Assembly (NCBI RefSeq): GCF_003628535.1
Contig: NZ_RBCI01000012.1
Span: 1 to 64,000 of the forward strand
Length of the DNA: 64,000 bases
Source of the DNA: Flavisolibacter nicotianae
GTDB taxonomy: Bacteria > Bacteroidota > Bacteroidia > Chitinophagales > Chitinophagaceae
Direction: 5' to 3'
Below are positions 32,432 to 42,514 of the stretch, piece by piece; positions within the stretch are counted from its first letter, which is position 1; every line of letters begins with the position of its first letter. The notes below the pieces were generated by a model that saw only the letters and a program-made list of their open reading frames with translations, did not search any database and was not told the DNA's origin. The position numbers and the translations under genes are program-made.

Positions 32432-32878
32432 ATGAAGAGACTTTTGTTCATCTGAGTAGCAGTCTTGCTTCGGGTACAGCCTACCGATTTAGCCGATGGC
32501 ACCGCTGAGCCCAGCCCTGCGTTTCACGGGCCGGCTTTTTCCCGCACGGATGGCAGCACGTCCTTTCCTTCCGCCCACACCACGGCTGCCTTTGCCGTCG
32601 CAACGGTATTTGCATATGAATATCGTAACCTGCATTGGGTACCGATTTTATCATACGCAGCGGCTACACCGCCTGGGCTTAGCCGCATTACGGAAAATAA
32701 ACACCGGATCAGTGATGTGTTTGCAGGCGCGGGTCCTGGTTACATGACAGGACTGCAAGTGGTACGCAATTATCACCGATATGCCTATATGCAAAACCAT
32801 AATCCGGCAAAAGGTAGCGTGTTGTTCGGAATTAAGTTTAACTCTGATCACCCCGAGCCTTGCCTTACTTATCGGTGA
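32432..32878 (+). pseudogene. PAP2-family phosphatase remnant
   Basis: The phosphatase motifs 2 and 3 are readable (SFPSAHTTAAFAVATVFA and GLSRITENKHRISDVFAGA), but motif 1 (KxxxxxxRP) is missing, PSGH is changed to PSAH, and an in-frame stop follows MKRLLFI at the start. The ~60 residues before motif 2 are unrelated or scrambled. PAP2 proteins dephosphorylate lipid phosphates at the membrane. This one is decayed and lies in a zone of pseudogenes. Confidence 0.65.
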
Positions 32879-33115
32879 TTGCTTCAGAATCATTTAAGGT
32901 GTCCAGTGGGTATTTACAGTAAGTTTAGTGCAGCAAAAAAGGATGTCCTACCTGTGTTTTGCTATTGTATGCTGCAAGAGGCGTGCTCCACGCCGGAATG
33001 AATGATCACCAAAACAGTTCTCACTGCAGGCTCCGTTAACTTTTGGCGGAACGACTCCGCGGTCCCGATTGGGTAATCGCCTTTCGTGCATCCTTAATTT
33101 AGGTTAAACAACAGA

Positions 33116-33143
33116 GTTGCTTCAGAATTCACCGATACCTTTG
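33116..33143 (+). promoter_or_regulatory. Bacteroidota-type promoter of the outer-membrane protein gene
   Basis: TACCTTTG (33136-33143) is an exact TAnnTTTG -7 element with a TTG about 17 bp upstream. The GTG start of the gene is 20 bp downstream. Confidence 0.5.
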
Positions 33144-33162
33144 TACGCTAAATTTTTAACGG

Positions 33163-35622
33163 GTGAATAGATTTTGTTTCGTGGGACTACTGCTTTTGAC
33201 GGTCATTTGCGGATTCGGTCAGGATGGAAATAAGGGTACGATCACCGGAAAAGTAATTGATTCGGCTACAAAAGCTCCCCTGGAATATGCAACCGTTTCC
33301 ATTTATTTGGCCGACCCTACGAAACCAATCAATGGCGCGGCCACCGATAAAAATGGTGTCTTTACCATTACTGATGTGGCGGACAGCACGTACACAGTTG
33401 TCTGTGAATTTATTGGTTATAGTCCCATACGAATTCCAAACGTTACTGCCAGTCATTCAACAATCAACCTCAAAACGATCCTGCTCGCCGCTCAGCCAAA
33501 AACATTGCAGGGAATAACTGTTACAGCAAAAGGAAGACTCATTGAAAACAAAATTGATAAAATGGTCTTCAATGCAGAAAAGGACGTCACTTCGCAATCC
33601 GGGGTGGCCACCGATGTGTTGAAAAAGGTGCCGCAGGTTTCGGTAGATGCGGATGGTAATGTGCAACTGGCCGGCAGCGGCGGTGTTCGTTTTCTAATTA
33701 ACGGCAAACCGTCTACCGCCTTTGGCAGCAGTATTTCCGATGTGTTGCAATCCATCCCCGCGAGCCAGATAAAAAGCATTGAAGTCATCACCAACCCTGG
33801 TGCAAAATACGATGCCGCCGGAATGGGGGGAATCATCAATATTATATTAAAGTCGAGCAATGCAAAGGGCTATAACGGAAGCCTTGCGTTAACGGTGGGG
33901 ACGTTGCAGGAGAATGGCTCCCTGAACCTGAATGTCCGCAATGGCAACTTTGGCATGAATGCCTTTGTCAGTGGAAATGCACGGCTGAAATCCACCGTTT
34001 ATTCCACATCGGACCGGATTGCCACCACCGACAACCGGCAAACGATCCTTCACCAGGAAGGGCAGGGGCAATTCACCCGTAGCGGGTATCAAACCGGGCT
34101 TGGATTTGACTGGACTCCGCAAAAGCACAACAGCTTTTCCGGCTCTTTTTCCTTCAATCATTTCGGGAGCAAAGGCACTGGCAGCTCGCTTCAGGACCAG
34201 CAGTATTATACAGGCAGTACACTGGGTGATATTCTTTCGAGGATTCAAAGCCGCAATGATTTCCAGTTCCATAATGTTGATGCAGGCCTGAGTTACAAAC
34301 GCACATTTGCCAAAGAAGATCGTGAACTGGAGATTAATGTCAATTCCAGTTTTGGCAATGATCATTCCGGTGGTAGCAACAGCCAGTTTTTACTACCGCA
34401 AGATTCGTTGTACTATGGTACCACCAGCCAAAATCCCGGGAAGACCCGTGAGACCGAAGTGAAGGTTGATTACACGGAGCCGTTACAAAAAGATGTCACC
34501 TTAGGCATTGGCAGCAAACTGAGCCTGTATGACATCAACAGCAATTCGCAGGTGCTGCGGTACATGCCATCGGAAAAGGCATACGCTTTCAATTCTTCTT
34601 TATCCAACGGGCTGGACTATCACCAATACGTTTATGCGCTGTATTCCGAGATTAGTTTTCCCGTTGGTAAAATCCTGAATGCAAAGATTGGCGGACGCTA
34701 TGAGCGTACAGAAATCAATTCGTATTATTCCAATACGCTGCATCAGATAAAAGTGCCGGGATACAATACGTTTGTGCCTTCTGTATACCTTTCAAAAAAT
34801 ATCGATGAAAAGCAAAGCCTGAAACTGAGTTATTCCAGGAGGATCGAGCGTCCCGATTACCATGACCTGAACCCCTTTGTCAATACCAATGATCCCAAAA
34901 ATTTAACGGCAGGCAATCCTTCTCTCCAACCGGAAATTGGTAACCGGATTGAGTTGGGCTATAGCAAGGAAATGGAAAATCTTGGGTCCTTTATGGTAAG
35001 CCTTTTTTACCGGATGAACGACCACGACATCCAGCCCTATCTTACCTATTATCCTTCTTATCAGGTGGGTGATTCGGTCTATACAAACGTAACCATCAAC
35101 CGCCGTCAGAATATTGGAATGGAAAAGAATGTAGGTGTCAGTCTCTTTGCTGACATTCATGTATCTGATAAATTTACGGTGCGGTCAAATGCCTTCCTTT
35201 TTCACCGCCACACCATCAATATTCTTGATCCCGGTTTTAATTCGTTTAGTTTCAATTACCGGTTTAACATCAACACGGCTTACCAGTTCACTCCAACATT
35301 CAGCGGCGAATTTTTTGGAAACTTCAATTCATCGCGGCGTGAAGCACAAGGCTTCTATCCATCCTTTACATTTTATACCATTGCGCTGCGCAAACAGTTC
35401 TGGAACAAGAAAGGAAGCCTTGCTTTTACCACCACAAATCCGTTCAGCGAATACATCAATCAGGAGACCAGATTATTCAGTTCCAATTTTACCACCACCA
35501 GTATTCGCAAAATTCCCTTCCGTTCCTTTGGATTAAGTTTTGCCTGGAAGTTTGGAAAGCTTGAATTCAAGCCAAAGAGGGAAGAAGGTGGCAACAATAT
35601 GAATGTCCCGGTTGAACAGTAA
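33163..35622 (+). CDS. TonB-receptor-like outer membrane beta-barrel protein
   Basis: 819 residues from GTG at 33163. Signal peptide (MNRFCFVGLLLLTVICGFGQ), then a CarboxypepD_reg-like domain (GTITGKVIDSATKAPLEYATVSIY, ~25-110), a plug-like domain (IDKMVFNAEKDVTSQSGVATDVLKKVPQV ... AGMGGIINIILK, ~125-230), then a large barrel of the OMP_b-brl_3 type. It lacks an obvious N-terminal TonB box. The C-terminus LSFAWKFGKLEFKPKRE is a barrel strand plus tail. Related Bacteroidota proteins take up peptides or siderophores or shape the outer membrane; no partner SusD or regulator is adjacent. Length normal and frame intact. Confidence 0.85.
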   Translation: MNRFCFVGLLLLTVICGFGQDGNKGTITGKVIDSATKAPLEYATVSIYLADPTKPINGAATDKNGVFTITDVADSTYTVVCEFIGYSPIRIPNVTASHSTINLKTILLAAQPKTLQGITVTAKGRLIENKIDKMVFNAEKDVTSQSGVATDVLKKVPQVSVDADGNVQLAGSGGVRFLINGKPSTAFGSSISDVLQSIPASQIKSIEVITNPGAKYDAAGMGGIINIILKSSNAKGYNGSLALTVGTLQENGSLNLNVRNGNFGMNAFVSGNARLKSTVYSTSDRIATTDNRQTILHQEGQGQFTRSGYQTGLGFDWTPQKHNSFSGSFSFNHFGSKGTGSSLQDQQYYTGSTLGDILSRIQSRNDFQFHNVDAGLSYKRTFAKEDRELEINVNSSFGNDHSGGSNSQFLLPQDSLYYGTTSQNPGKTRETEVKVDYTEPLQKDVTLGIGSKLSLYDINSNSQVLRYMPSEKAYAFNSSLSNGLDYHQYVYALYSEISFPVGKILNAKIGGRYERTEINSYYSNTLHQIKVPGYNTFVPSVYLSKNIDEKQSLKLSYSRRIERPDYHDLNPFVNTNDPKNLTAGNPSLQPEIGNRIELGYSKEMENLGSFMVSLFYRMNDHDIQPYLTYYPSYQVGDSVYTNVTINRRQNIGMEKNVGVSLFADIHVSDKFTVRSNAFLFHRHTINILDPGFNSFSFNYRFNINTAYQFTPTFSGEFFGNFNSSRREAQGFYPSFTFYTIALRKQFWNKKGSLAFTTTNPFSEYINQETRLFSSNFTTTSIRKIPFRSFGLSFAWKFGKLEFKPKREEGGNNMNVPVEQ

Positions 35623-35765
35623 GCTTTGCCCTACACTCCCGGCGGCAGGGGCGACGCTTCAGGCATTGTGATTGCCACAATTTTGGAGAAAAATTGAACT
35701 GTAGAAGTTTTTTCCTTCAAATTTTTTTCAGATTCGGTGTATAGTTTGAGAATAGATAATTCGCG

Positions 35766-36700
35766 ATGAGAAAAGGTTTGTTGTTGATGGTTGCTCTCCT
35801 TGGTTCAGTTGATGTGTTTTCACAAACCCTGCCGCGACAAATGGCTTGCCAGTCGTAAACGAAAAGTTTCAAAAAACAGATACTCCTTTTGTTTCGATTC
35901 AAGTAACAGGGCAAACTGTTCCTTTCGTTTACAAAAAAGAACTCCCTTCCACACTCCACGAAATCTCCGGTACGGCAAAGGATGGCGATGCCCTTTGGGC
36001 TATCAGTAACACCAGGAATGCCGACGCAAATATTTTCAAACTCGACCTTCAGGGCAATGTTATTCAGGTCGTTCCTGTTAGAAAGTACCGGACATATGAT
36101 GTGGAGCAGTTGCGGTTGATGAGGACTATCTCTATGTGGGTGATGTAGGTGATAACAAAGGTGTCAGAGGAAAGAGGAGCATTATAAGAATTCTGAAATC
36201 GCTATTGGTAACCAACCGGATATCGCCGTAGATGGTGAACTCATTGTCTTCCGATTTCCGGATTAAGGCGTGGTGAGGTCAGAAAAAACGAATAATTATG
36301 ACTGTGAGGCGATGCCTAGTTGCCATGACTCGCTTTATGTATTCACCAAACGAAGGGTGATTTGAAAACGCAGCTATGTGCATTGCCAAAAACACCAGGA
36401 CCCTATGCGGCAAGGTCGTTTGCCTTCTTCGACACTAAAGGCCTCGTTACTGACACGGCGCTTACTGATGGAAATGAATTGGCACTTGTCGGCTACCAAG
36501 AAGGTTACAAGCGTCCTTTCCTGTAGATATTCAACGGCTTTAAAGACGACAATTTTTTTCCGGGCAACCGCAACAGTTGGCCTTAACAAAAGATCGAACG
36601 GTCGACTGGCAGGTGAAGGGCATTTCCTATAAAGGCAAGAACGAGTTTTATCTGTCTTGTGAAAAAACATGAAGCGTTGCAAACATGTTATTTAAATTCA
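35766..36700 (+). pseudogene. exported beta-propeller/esterase-like protein, multiply frameshifted
   Basis: A signal-like start (MRKGLLLMVALLGSV) is followed in changing frames by TLHEISGTAKDGDALWAISNTRNADANIFKLDLQG, AVDEDYLYVGDVGDNKGVR, NYDCEAMPSCHDSLYVFTKRR and GPYAARSFAFFDTKGLVTDTALTDGNELALVGYQEGYKRPF. Together these trace a single exported protein of about 300 residues (propeller-like, similar in style to SdiA-regulated or phytase-like proteins). At least four frameshifts and several stops make it non-functional. Confidence 0.6.
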
Positions 36701-36850
36701 GAAAAAATGCGCTTTTTCAGCCTGAAAAGAAGGCGCCATAAATTAAGGATAAGTAAATCCCGGTCCCGCTCCAAACTGGGGTTAACCAAAGAAGATGGAG
36801 AATCCTTTTGCTGTTCCGCTGGTGCTTTCCCCAGGTTGTGAAAGCAATGT

Positions 36851-37144
36851 TTGTATTTCTTTACGGTTTGGTTAATCCCTCTTTTTGCAATTGAAAGTTC
36901 AAAATGTAAACAGAATCGGACGGCAACTTACATGCTCGCGGACACTATGAAACAAGTAACCTGTGAAGAAGCACCTGGCTGCAGCAGCGGCCACAGCATT
37001 ACTTACAAAGCAGTTGTGACAACCAGTGCCGAGAGAGAAATTACCTATGAAGGCAAGATAGCGAACTGGAATGTGTTGTCTGAAGTGTATGGTAATTTTT
37101 TGACGACAGAAAAGGTCAGCGCTGACGGCAAAGTCCTCTTCTGA
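36851..37144 (+). CDS. small exported hypothetical protein
   Basis: 97 residues with a hydrophobic N-terminus (MYFFTVWLIPLFAIESSKC, Cys as possible lipobox), then QVTCEEAPGCSSGHSITYKAVVTTSAEREITYEGKIANW. No family is recognised. The stop codon is embedded in the terminator hairpin at 37128. It lies in the decayed zone and may itself be a remnant. Confidence 0.4.
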   Translation: MYFFTVWLIPLFAIESSKCKQNRTATYMLADTMKQVTCEEAPGCSSGHSITYKAVVTTSAEREITYEGKIANWNVLSEVYGNFLTTEKVSADGKVLF

Positions 37145-37158
37145 GGGCTTTGCTTTTT
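37128..37158 (+). terminator. rho-independent terminator
   Basis: GCAAAGTCCTC and GAGGGCTTTGC form an 11-bp stem with one G-T pair and a 4-nt loop, followed by TTTTT. Confidence 0.7.
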
Positions 37159-37267
37159 AAAAATATGGCTAAAAGAAAGAACACTGCTACAGGCAACCTG
37201 CGGCTTTGTATAATCAGGTATGAAATTTTAAAAGGTAGGAGAATCGGTTATCCCTAAAAAGCAAAAT

Positions 37268-38032
37268 ATGGAAAACAAAGACATTGCACGCAACAAGGTC
37301 GCCAGGATCACACTGATCTTCTGGGTTCTGAAAATTTTGGCCACCACGCTTGGTGAAATATTGGGTGACTTCTTTTCAATGTCGCTAAACCTCGGCTATA
37401 TTGTAGGCCTTTTGATCACCTTGCTTTTCTTTTTGATTGTTCTGTTTTTACAACTCCGTCAGAAAACGTATTTAGCGCCAACTTACTGGCTGGTGATCAT
37501 CGGCACCACTACGGTAGGCACCGAAATTTCAGATCTGATGGACCGCACTTTGGGTGTAGGATATGCCTGGGGATCTCTCCTTCTTTTTACCGCCTTACTT
37601 CTTATGTTGTATGCCTGGTATCGCCATGAAGGGCAAATTAAAGTGTACCCTGTTACACAACGCCGCGTAGAACTTTACTATTGGGGTGCCATCTTAATTT
37701 CCAATAGCCTTGGAACTGCCTTTGGCGATTTTTTGAGCGATGATCTGGGATTGAGCTACTTGGTAGGTGCGGCCATTACAGCGGGGATTATTTTGCTAGT
37801 GGTGGTGTTGCATTATTTCACGAGGCTGAATGAAGTTTTGCTCTTTTGGATTGCTTTTATTTTCACCCGTCCTTTTGGCGCCACCTTTGGCGATTTTTTG
37901 ACAAAGCCGATTGAGAAAGGCGGCCTGAATTTTAGCCGTGGCATCGCAGCCCTGGTAACGGCTGCACTGATGGCGATCCTCATGTACTTTTCGCAACGGA
38001 ATACAAAAGCAAATAATATTTCATATGTGTGA
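37268..38032 (+). CDS. COG4705/DUF347-type membrane protein
   Basis: 254 residues with about eight membrane helices. Four internal repeats carry the DUF347 signature: TTLGEILGDFF, TTVGTEISDLMDRTLGVGYAWGS, NSLGTAFGDFLSDDLGLSYLVG, RPFGATFGDFLTKPI. The family is an inner-membrane transporter-like group, some members linked to manganese; the function here is not known. The gene stands alone with about 120 bp upstream. Intact frame and normal length. Confidence 0.8.
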   Translation: MENKDIARNKVARITLIFWVLKILATTLGEILGDFFSMSLNLGYIVGLLITLLFFLIVLFLQLRQKTYLAPTYWLVIIGTTTVGTEISDLMDRTLGVGYAWGSLLLFTALLLMLYAWYRHEGQIKVYPVTQRRVELYYWGAILISNSLGTAFGDFLSDDLGLSYLVGAAITAGIILLVVVLHYFTRLNEVLLFWIAFIFTRPFGATFGDFLTKPIEKGGLNFSRGIAALVTAALMAILMYFSQRNTKANNISYV

Positions 38033-38568
38033 TGGCAAATGCAGGTTGAACTTCCAGCAATTTGTTTTGTAAACAGAAGCTGCTTTTGTGCAATCGTCAA
38101 TTAAGAAGCAGGGCATGCATTTGCCGGATGGAAATGAACAGTGAACTATGCTAGTTAACGGTGAAGTTGTTCGTAAAAATAAAGCCGGAAGCTCCGCGAT
38201 TTGTTTGATAATGAAAGGGCCAAGACCATTGCTAGTTGAACCAATGGATATTTTATAAAAACTTTGAAACAACTAATGCGTTTCCAATTGCAGTTTGGTG
38301 CTGGTATTCTAACGGCTAATTTTCATTTAAAAGAAAAATTGAAAGGCAGCCGCCTCCATAATTGTGATTGGTGTCTTTGATAACAAATGGTTTTGAAGGT
38401 GAAGTCGGTGATACTGTAACCATTTTTTGAACCAGTTGAAAATATTTTGCAAACTACAAAAGGCAGTTGTGCTGAATTTTCCCGGTGAAAAAAGAGCGAC
38501 TTAAAAACTGACGAAAGGCGGGTAATTCCGAGGGGTATAAAAGAAAAAGCCCCCTGCGTTCACCACTG
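38033..38568. other. gene-free region
   Basis: No gene or recognisable remnant is seen here. Composition is AT-rich with frequent stops in all frames. It ends at the start of a dispersed repeat copy. Confidence 0.5.
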
Positions 38569-38860
38569 ATTTGCAAGGGATTGACTGATTTTGAAACTAC
38601 TTAGGTGGATCCTGAGGGACTTGAACCTTTTGGCGTAAACAATTGTTGATCAGTAAAATATACTTGCAATAAGAAAAAATGACACGAGGGAGAACGACCC
38701 GCGTTTTGCGTTGTTTCGGCTCGTTTCGAGAACTCTTTCAATGATAAACAGCTTTCGTTTTCAAGAATTCTTTTGTTTCAGTAATCATTCCAGAAGAACA
38801 CCTATGACAGATCGTAGGTCGAAGCTCTCGATTTTGCCATTGGTGCCGAGTTGGATAGGA
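38569..38860 (+). repeat. dispersed repeat, copy 2
   Basis: Full copy. 5' module from TTGCAAGGGATTGACTGATTTT. 3' module: hairpin CCTATGACAGATCGTAGG (38801-38818), then CTCG-loop-CGAG (38827-38850) with the conserved loop ATTTTGCCATTGGTG. It is followed by about 240 bp without a gene before the phosphoesterase gene. Confidence 0.75.
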
Positions 38861-39103
38861 GGGGACAACTGGATGGTATATTCAATCTCTTACCCGGCCC
38901 AGTGTAGGTTAGTCTTTTCGATCCTACCATGGATACGAATGTAGAGATGGGGTTGACAATTTCAGTCCCCAACAACTTGCAGCCGGGATAAATTGATCGC
39001 AAACCGCTTAAAGATTGTTTGTCATTTCTCTAGCAATCAGCTCTACCTGATGGTGAGTGTTATCGAGGTTTAGGGTAAGTGTATTTTGCCTGGAAAAGGA
39101 AGC

Positions 39104-41782
39104 TTAATCGTCATCATCGTCCCTTTCTTTTTTCGGAAGCGTCATCTTTTTGGGATAAGGCTTATCACCCATGGTGGCATACCAGATGATTCGGTTCAGC
39201 AGGTCATCGTTGCCGCTGTCAATTTTGGCAAACAGTGGTGATGAAGAAAGCTCCGAATACTTTTTGGCTTTGCCTGATAAACTGTTGGCGGGCTTGTTCA
39301 ATTCGTCCAACGGAATTTTGTTGGTGATCGTAGCATAGGGACTGGTATTTTTCGTATCGCTGAAGCAGTCAAACATCGGCAATGCGGTTGCATCCATGAT
39401 GTTCATGGGCGGAATGCCCAGGATTTGCTCGATGGTGCGTACAATGCAGGTTTGGTTATAGTTGGTGTGAACCGTTTTTTGCAAATGGGAAAAAGGACTC
39501 ACCACAAAACCCGTGGTCCGGTAAGCCGATACATGGTCCCATCCCGACTGCGAATCATCCTCAGTGATAAAGACTACCGTCGAATCCCAAAAACGGCTTT
39601 TGCTCAGTGCCTCGATAATTCTTCCCACCGTCAAATCATTGTCTGCAACGGCAGCCCTGGGTGTTGGAAAGCCTTCTCTCATTCCCGCCGTGTGGTCGGC
39701 TGGCAAGGCCATGATCATAAGTTGCGGCAACGAATCACCCGGCATTCTTTCGTACCCAGCCAATTCTTTGATAAAGGCATCTGCACGGATCTGGTCCGAA
39801 AAGGTTTGTCCCTCGTAGCACGGGAAGGTTTCCGACATAATGGGCTTTACCCGTGAAATGGTCGTTTCGTTCTCAAACGGAACCTCTTTTCCTTCCTTGT
39901 GTAACTGGTAAACATCTTTCCAGCCAAGTCCTTTTTTCAAATTGGGTGTACAGGCTTCCCCATAGATGCGAACGGTCTTGCCGTGATCCAATGCGTTGTT
40001 CCACAGGAAGCCCTCTTTGTTGTAGATGAGTGCATCGGTCAACACATGCCCGTAACTCCGGTACCAGGCCCGCACATTTTTTTCGACATAGTCGGTAACA
40101 ATCGCCGCATCCGTCCAGGAATGTCCTTCGGCGGATGACTTACCGGAAACGTAATAGTTGTCCAATAGCTGAAACTCTCTGGCAAATTGATGCTGGTTGG
40201 GTGTAACGCTGTCGCCAAAAACACATAGCGACGGCATCCCGTTTCCTTCCCGCATATCACCTAGTACCTGGTCGTAGGTTTTGTTTTCTTTGATGATATA
40301 CAGGACATGCTTGAAGACAGAAGGCTCACCAATTCGCTCCGGCACTGGCCTGGGAGCCATATTGGTCCTGGGTGTTAATTGGGAGAGCTTTGTCCGGAAC
40401 AGAAGGTTGGCATTTTCAACCCGTTTGGTAAACCTGGTTAACGTGGCTTTGTCCGGGAGCGGAATAATGGAAACAGTAGCTTCCTGCTGGTGCGAACTGT
40501 ATCGTTTGTTGTTTGATGCCCGTGCGCCTTCGCCTTCCAGGTTTGCAACAAGCAAGTTGTTGTCGCTGATAACAAGACCGGAAGGATAAGCCTCGGTTGG
40601 GATAAATCCTTCAACTCCTGTAGTTTCTTTCCCGTTTGCAGCAGCGGAAGCGCCAAGTGTAACAACAGCGATGGCATTATCCATCCCGTTGGCAACGTAT
40701 AACCTGGCACCTGTCTCGTCCACGGCCAGGGCATTGGGAGAAGCGCCAATAAACTTGTTCAAGCCGGCATTCAGGCCAACGGGTACTGTTTCAATTACGT
40801 TATTGGTTACTGTATTGATCACGGAAACATTGTCGCTGTTGCCGTTTGCGACGTACAAGCGTTTTTCATCTTTACTGCTGATGATCGCATTGGGGTGTAA
40901 ACCGACTTCAATTTCCTTTTCCATTTTGCCCGTTGGCAAAGCAATGACCGACACTGAACCCAGAGCTGTAGCACCTGTGCGCGGGTCCACGTAGACATCC
41001 CCGTACGGAATACCGGCTGTTTCCCGCCTCGTGTCTGTTGGTACCGGACCGGCCCAATTGGTTACATATGCTCTTGTGGCAGTCAGCGCAAGACCGAAAG
41101 GAGCCATCCCGGTATTTGCCGTCCAGACCACCTGTTTGTCACGAAGCCGGAGTTTTACCAGTTGGTTGTTTCCGTTTAAGACGACATACAGGTAATCTTC
41201 ACCGTCTTCTTTTCGCAGTGCCAGATCATTGGGCAGCGACATGGGTGCTGGCGCAACCGGCTTGAACGGGATGGCATCGCTGAGGGACGCTTTCTTGCCG
41301 TCCCAAACAGCTTCCATCACAACGGAAACTTTGGTCGTCGGATTGGCAGCGCCCCAGAAAATGCGGGTGACATTGTTTTCCTGCAACACTTTGATGCCGG
41401 AAAACGTGCTCATAAAACCACGGTAGGCTGGCTCGGGGTAGTCCAGGTGGAATAAAAGCTTTTTTGTTGCATGATCGATGAAGGCAAGACCATAGCGGTC
41501 TTCCACTACCATCTGATTGCGTGCAGGCAACAACGCGAGGTCGAGGCTATGGTTTTCAAGCGAGACTCTTCCAAAGCGGATTACGGTGCCAGCGGGATCA
41601 ATAAACCGGTTGTAGGGCAGAAGGATCGAACGGTTTTCAACCGTCAATGTAGTATCGTCATATGAGCTATGGTAGCTTCCTTCTGAAAGCCTGTATCCCT
41701 TCTGAAAGAAACAGGAGGGAAGGCTGAAAAGTGTGGTGATGGCAAAAAAGAAAGAAAATGTGTTTTTACAAAGGTTGTTCAT
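39104..41782 (-). CDS. YncE-like propeller plus phosphoesterase (alkaline phosphatase-like) lipoprotein
   Basis: 892 residues on the minus strand. Signal peptide with lipobox (LFSLPSC). Residues ~60-460 form a YncE/NHL-like beta-propeller with VSVINTVTNNVIETVPVG-type repeats. Residues ~490-850 are a phosphoesterase (PF04185-like) domain: IKENKTYDQVLGDM, SAEGHSWTDAA, ALPADHTAG, VVFITEDDSQSGWDHVSAYR (metal ligands). The C-terminus ends in an Asp run. Such fusions are exported and probably hydrolyse phosphoesters or phospholipids. Intact; no partner gene is close by. Confidence 0.85.
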   Translation of the reverse strand: MNNLCKNTFSFFFAITTLFSLPSCFFQKGYRLSEGSYHSSYDDTTLTVENRSILLPYNRFIDPAGTVIRFGRVSLENHSLDLALLPARNQMVVEDRYGLAFIDHATKKLLFHLDYPEPAYRGFMSTFSGIKVLQENNVTRIFWGAANPTTKVSVVMEAVWDGKKASLSDAIPFKPVAPAPMSLPNDLALRKEDGEDYLYVVLNGNNQLVKLRLRDKQVVWTANTGMAPFGLALTATRAYVTNWAGPVPTDTRRETAGIPYGDVYVDPRTGATALGSVSVIALPTGKMEKEIEVGLHPNAIISSKDEKRLYVANGNSDNVSVINTVTNNVIETVPVGLNAGLNKFIGASPNALAVDETGARLYVANGMDNAIAVVTLGASAAANGKETTGVEGFIPTEAYPSGLVISDNNLLVANLEGEGARASNNKRYSSHQQEATVSIIPLPDKATLTRFTKRVENANLLFRTKLSQLTPRTNMAPRPVPERIGEPSVFKHVLYIIKENKTYDQVLGDMREGNGMPSLCVFGDSVTPNQHQFAREFQLLDNYYVSGKSSAEGHSWTDAAIVTDYVEKNVRAWYRSYGHVLTDALIYNKEGFLWNNALDHGKTVRIYGEACTPNLKKGLGWKDVYQLHKEGKEVPFENETTISRVKPIMSETFPCYEGQTFSDQIRADAFIKELAGYERMPGDSLPQLMIMALPADHTAGMREGFPTPRAAVADNDLTVGRIIEALSKSRFWDSTVVFITEDDSQSGWDHVSAYRTTGFVVSPFSHLQKTVHTNYNQTCIVRTIEQILGIPPMNIMDATALPMFDCFSDTKNTSPYATITNKIPLDELNKPANSLSGKAKKYSELSSSPLFAKIDSGNDDLLNRIIWYATMGDKPYPKKMTLPKKERDDDDD

Positions 41783-41906
41783 TCTTATTCCGGCTAAATT
41801 GGTAATAGGTAAAAGAGTGGCGTAAAAATAAAAAAGAAAGGTTGAGATAAAGTTGATGCAGGCAAACTGACTTCGGAGGAAAGATTTACTTTGAAAAAGG
41901 TAGCAC

Positions 41907-42047
41907 TAAGAGTAGTCCTTAATTGTTTCCATCATTAGCAAATCTTCATTTAGTTTCTCAAATGTTTCGGGGTACCAATCACTTTTTAAAGTAACAAATA
42001 ATTTACCACCGGTTTTGTTCATCACGACCACCGAAGTTACTTTTCTT
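41907..42047 (-). pseudogene. C-terminal fragment of an unidentified protein
   Basis: On the minus strand VTSVVVMNKTGGKLFVTLKSDWYPETFEKLNEDLL reads without stops to a TAG (plus-strand CTA at 41907-41909). No start or upstream part exists. It lies between the phosphoesterase gene and a repeat copy and fits the pattern of truncated genes around the repeats. Confidence 0.35.
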
Positions 42048-42216
42048 TTTTATTCATACGTGAAGACGCTTCAAGATAAAACACGGGGCTTCCTGTAGTG
42101 CAAGGATAGTCAATTCGTGCTTGACGATCAGCTGGCGTTTTTGTGCGCAGATATACTCATCGTCATTGCTTAATTCAGCTGAAAGGATGATCCTGTCCAG
42201 CGCTCTGTTCCCAACG

Positions 42217-42512
42217 GTGCAAGGGATTGACTGATTTTGAAACTTACCTGGCGGCTCCTGAGGGATTTGAACCTTTTCGGGTAAACAGTTGTCTGTCGGC
42301 AAAATACACTTGCAAAAAAGAAATACGTGACACGAGGGTGAACGACCCGCGTTCTGCATCGTTTTGGCTCGTTTTGAAGAACTTTTTCAAAGATAAACAG
42401 CTATCGTTTTCAAGAATTCTTTTGTTTCAGTAATCATCCCAAAATGACACCTACGACAGATCGTAGGTCGAAGCTCTCGATTTTGCCATTGGTGCCGAGT
42501 TGGATAGGAGGG
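42217..42512 (+). repeat. dispersed repeat, copy 3
   Basis: Full copy. GTGCAAGGGATTGACTGATTTTG, then GGCGGCTCCTGAGGGATTTGAACC, which on the minus strand reads as a tRNA T-arm followed by AGGAGCC-G-CCA. 3' module: CCTACGACAGATCGTAGG (42450-42467) and CTCG/CGAG (42476-42499) around ATTTTGCCATTGGTG. Nearly identical to copy 2 in the 3' module. Confidence 0.8.
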
Positions 42513-42514
42513 CA

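Noticed and set aside
39425-39856. 143-codon plus-strand ORF and several others at 40.2-41.7 kb
   Set aside because: Shadows of the 892-residue phosphoesterase on the minus strand.
42227-42433. Small ORFs in repeat copies (DPEGLEPFG-type peptides; also 55367-55561, 58135-58320)
   Set aside because: They occur only where the dispersed repeat occurs, shift frame between copies, and reflect a tRNA-like DNA motif rather than a protein.
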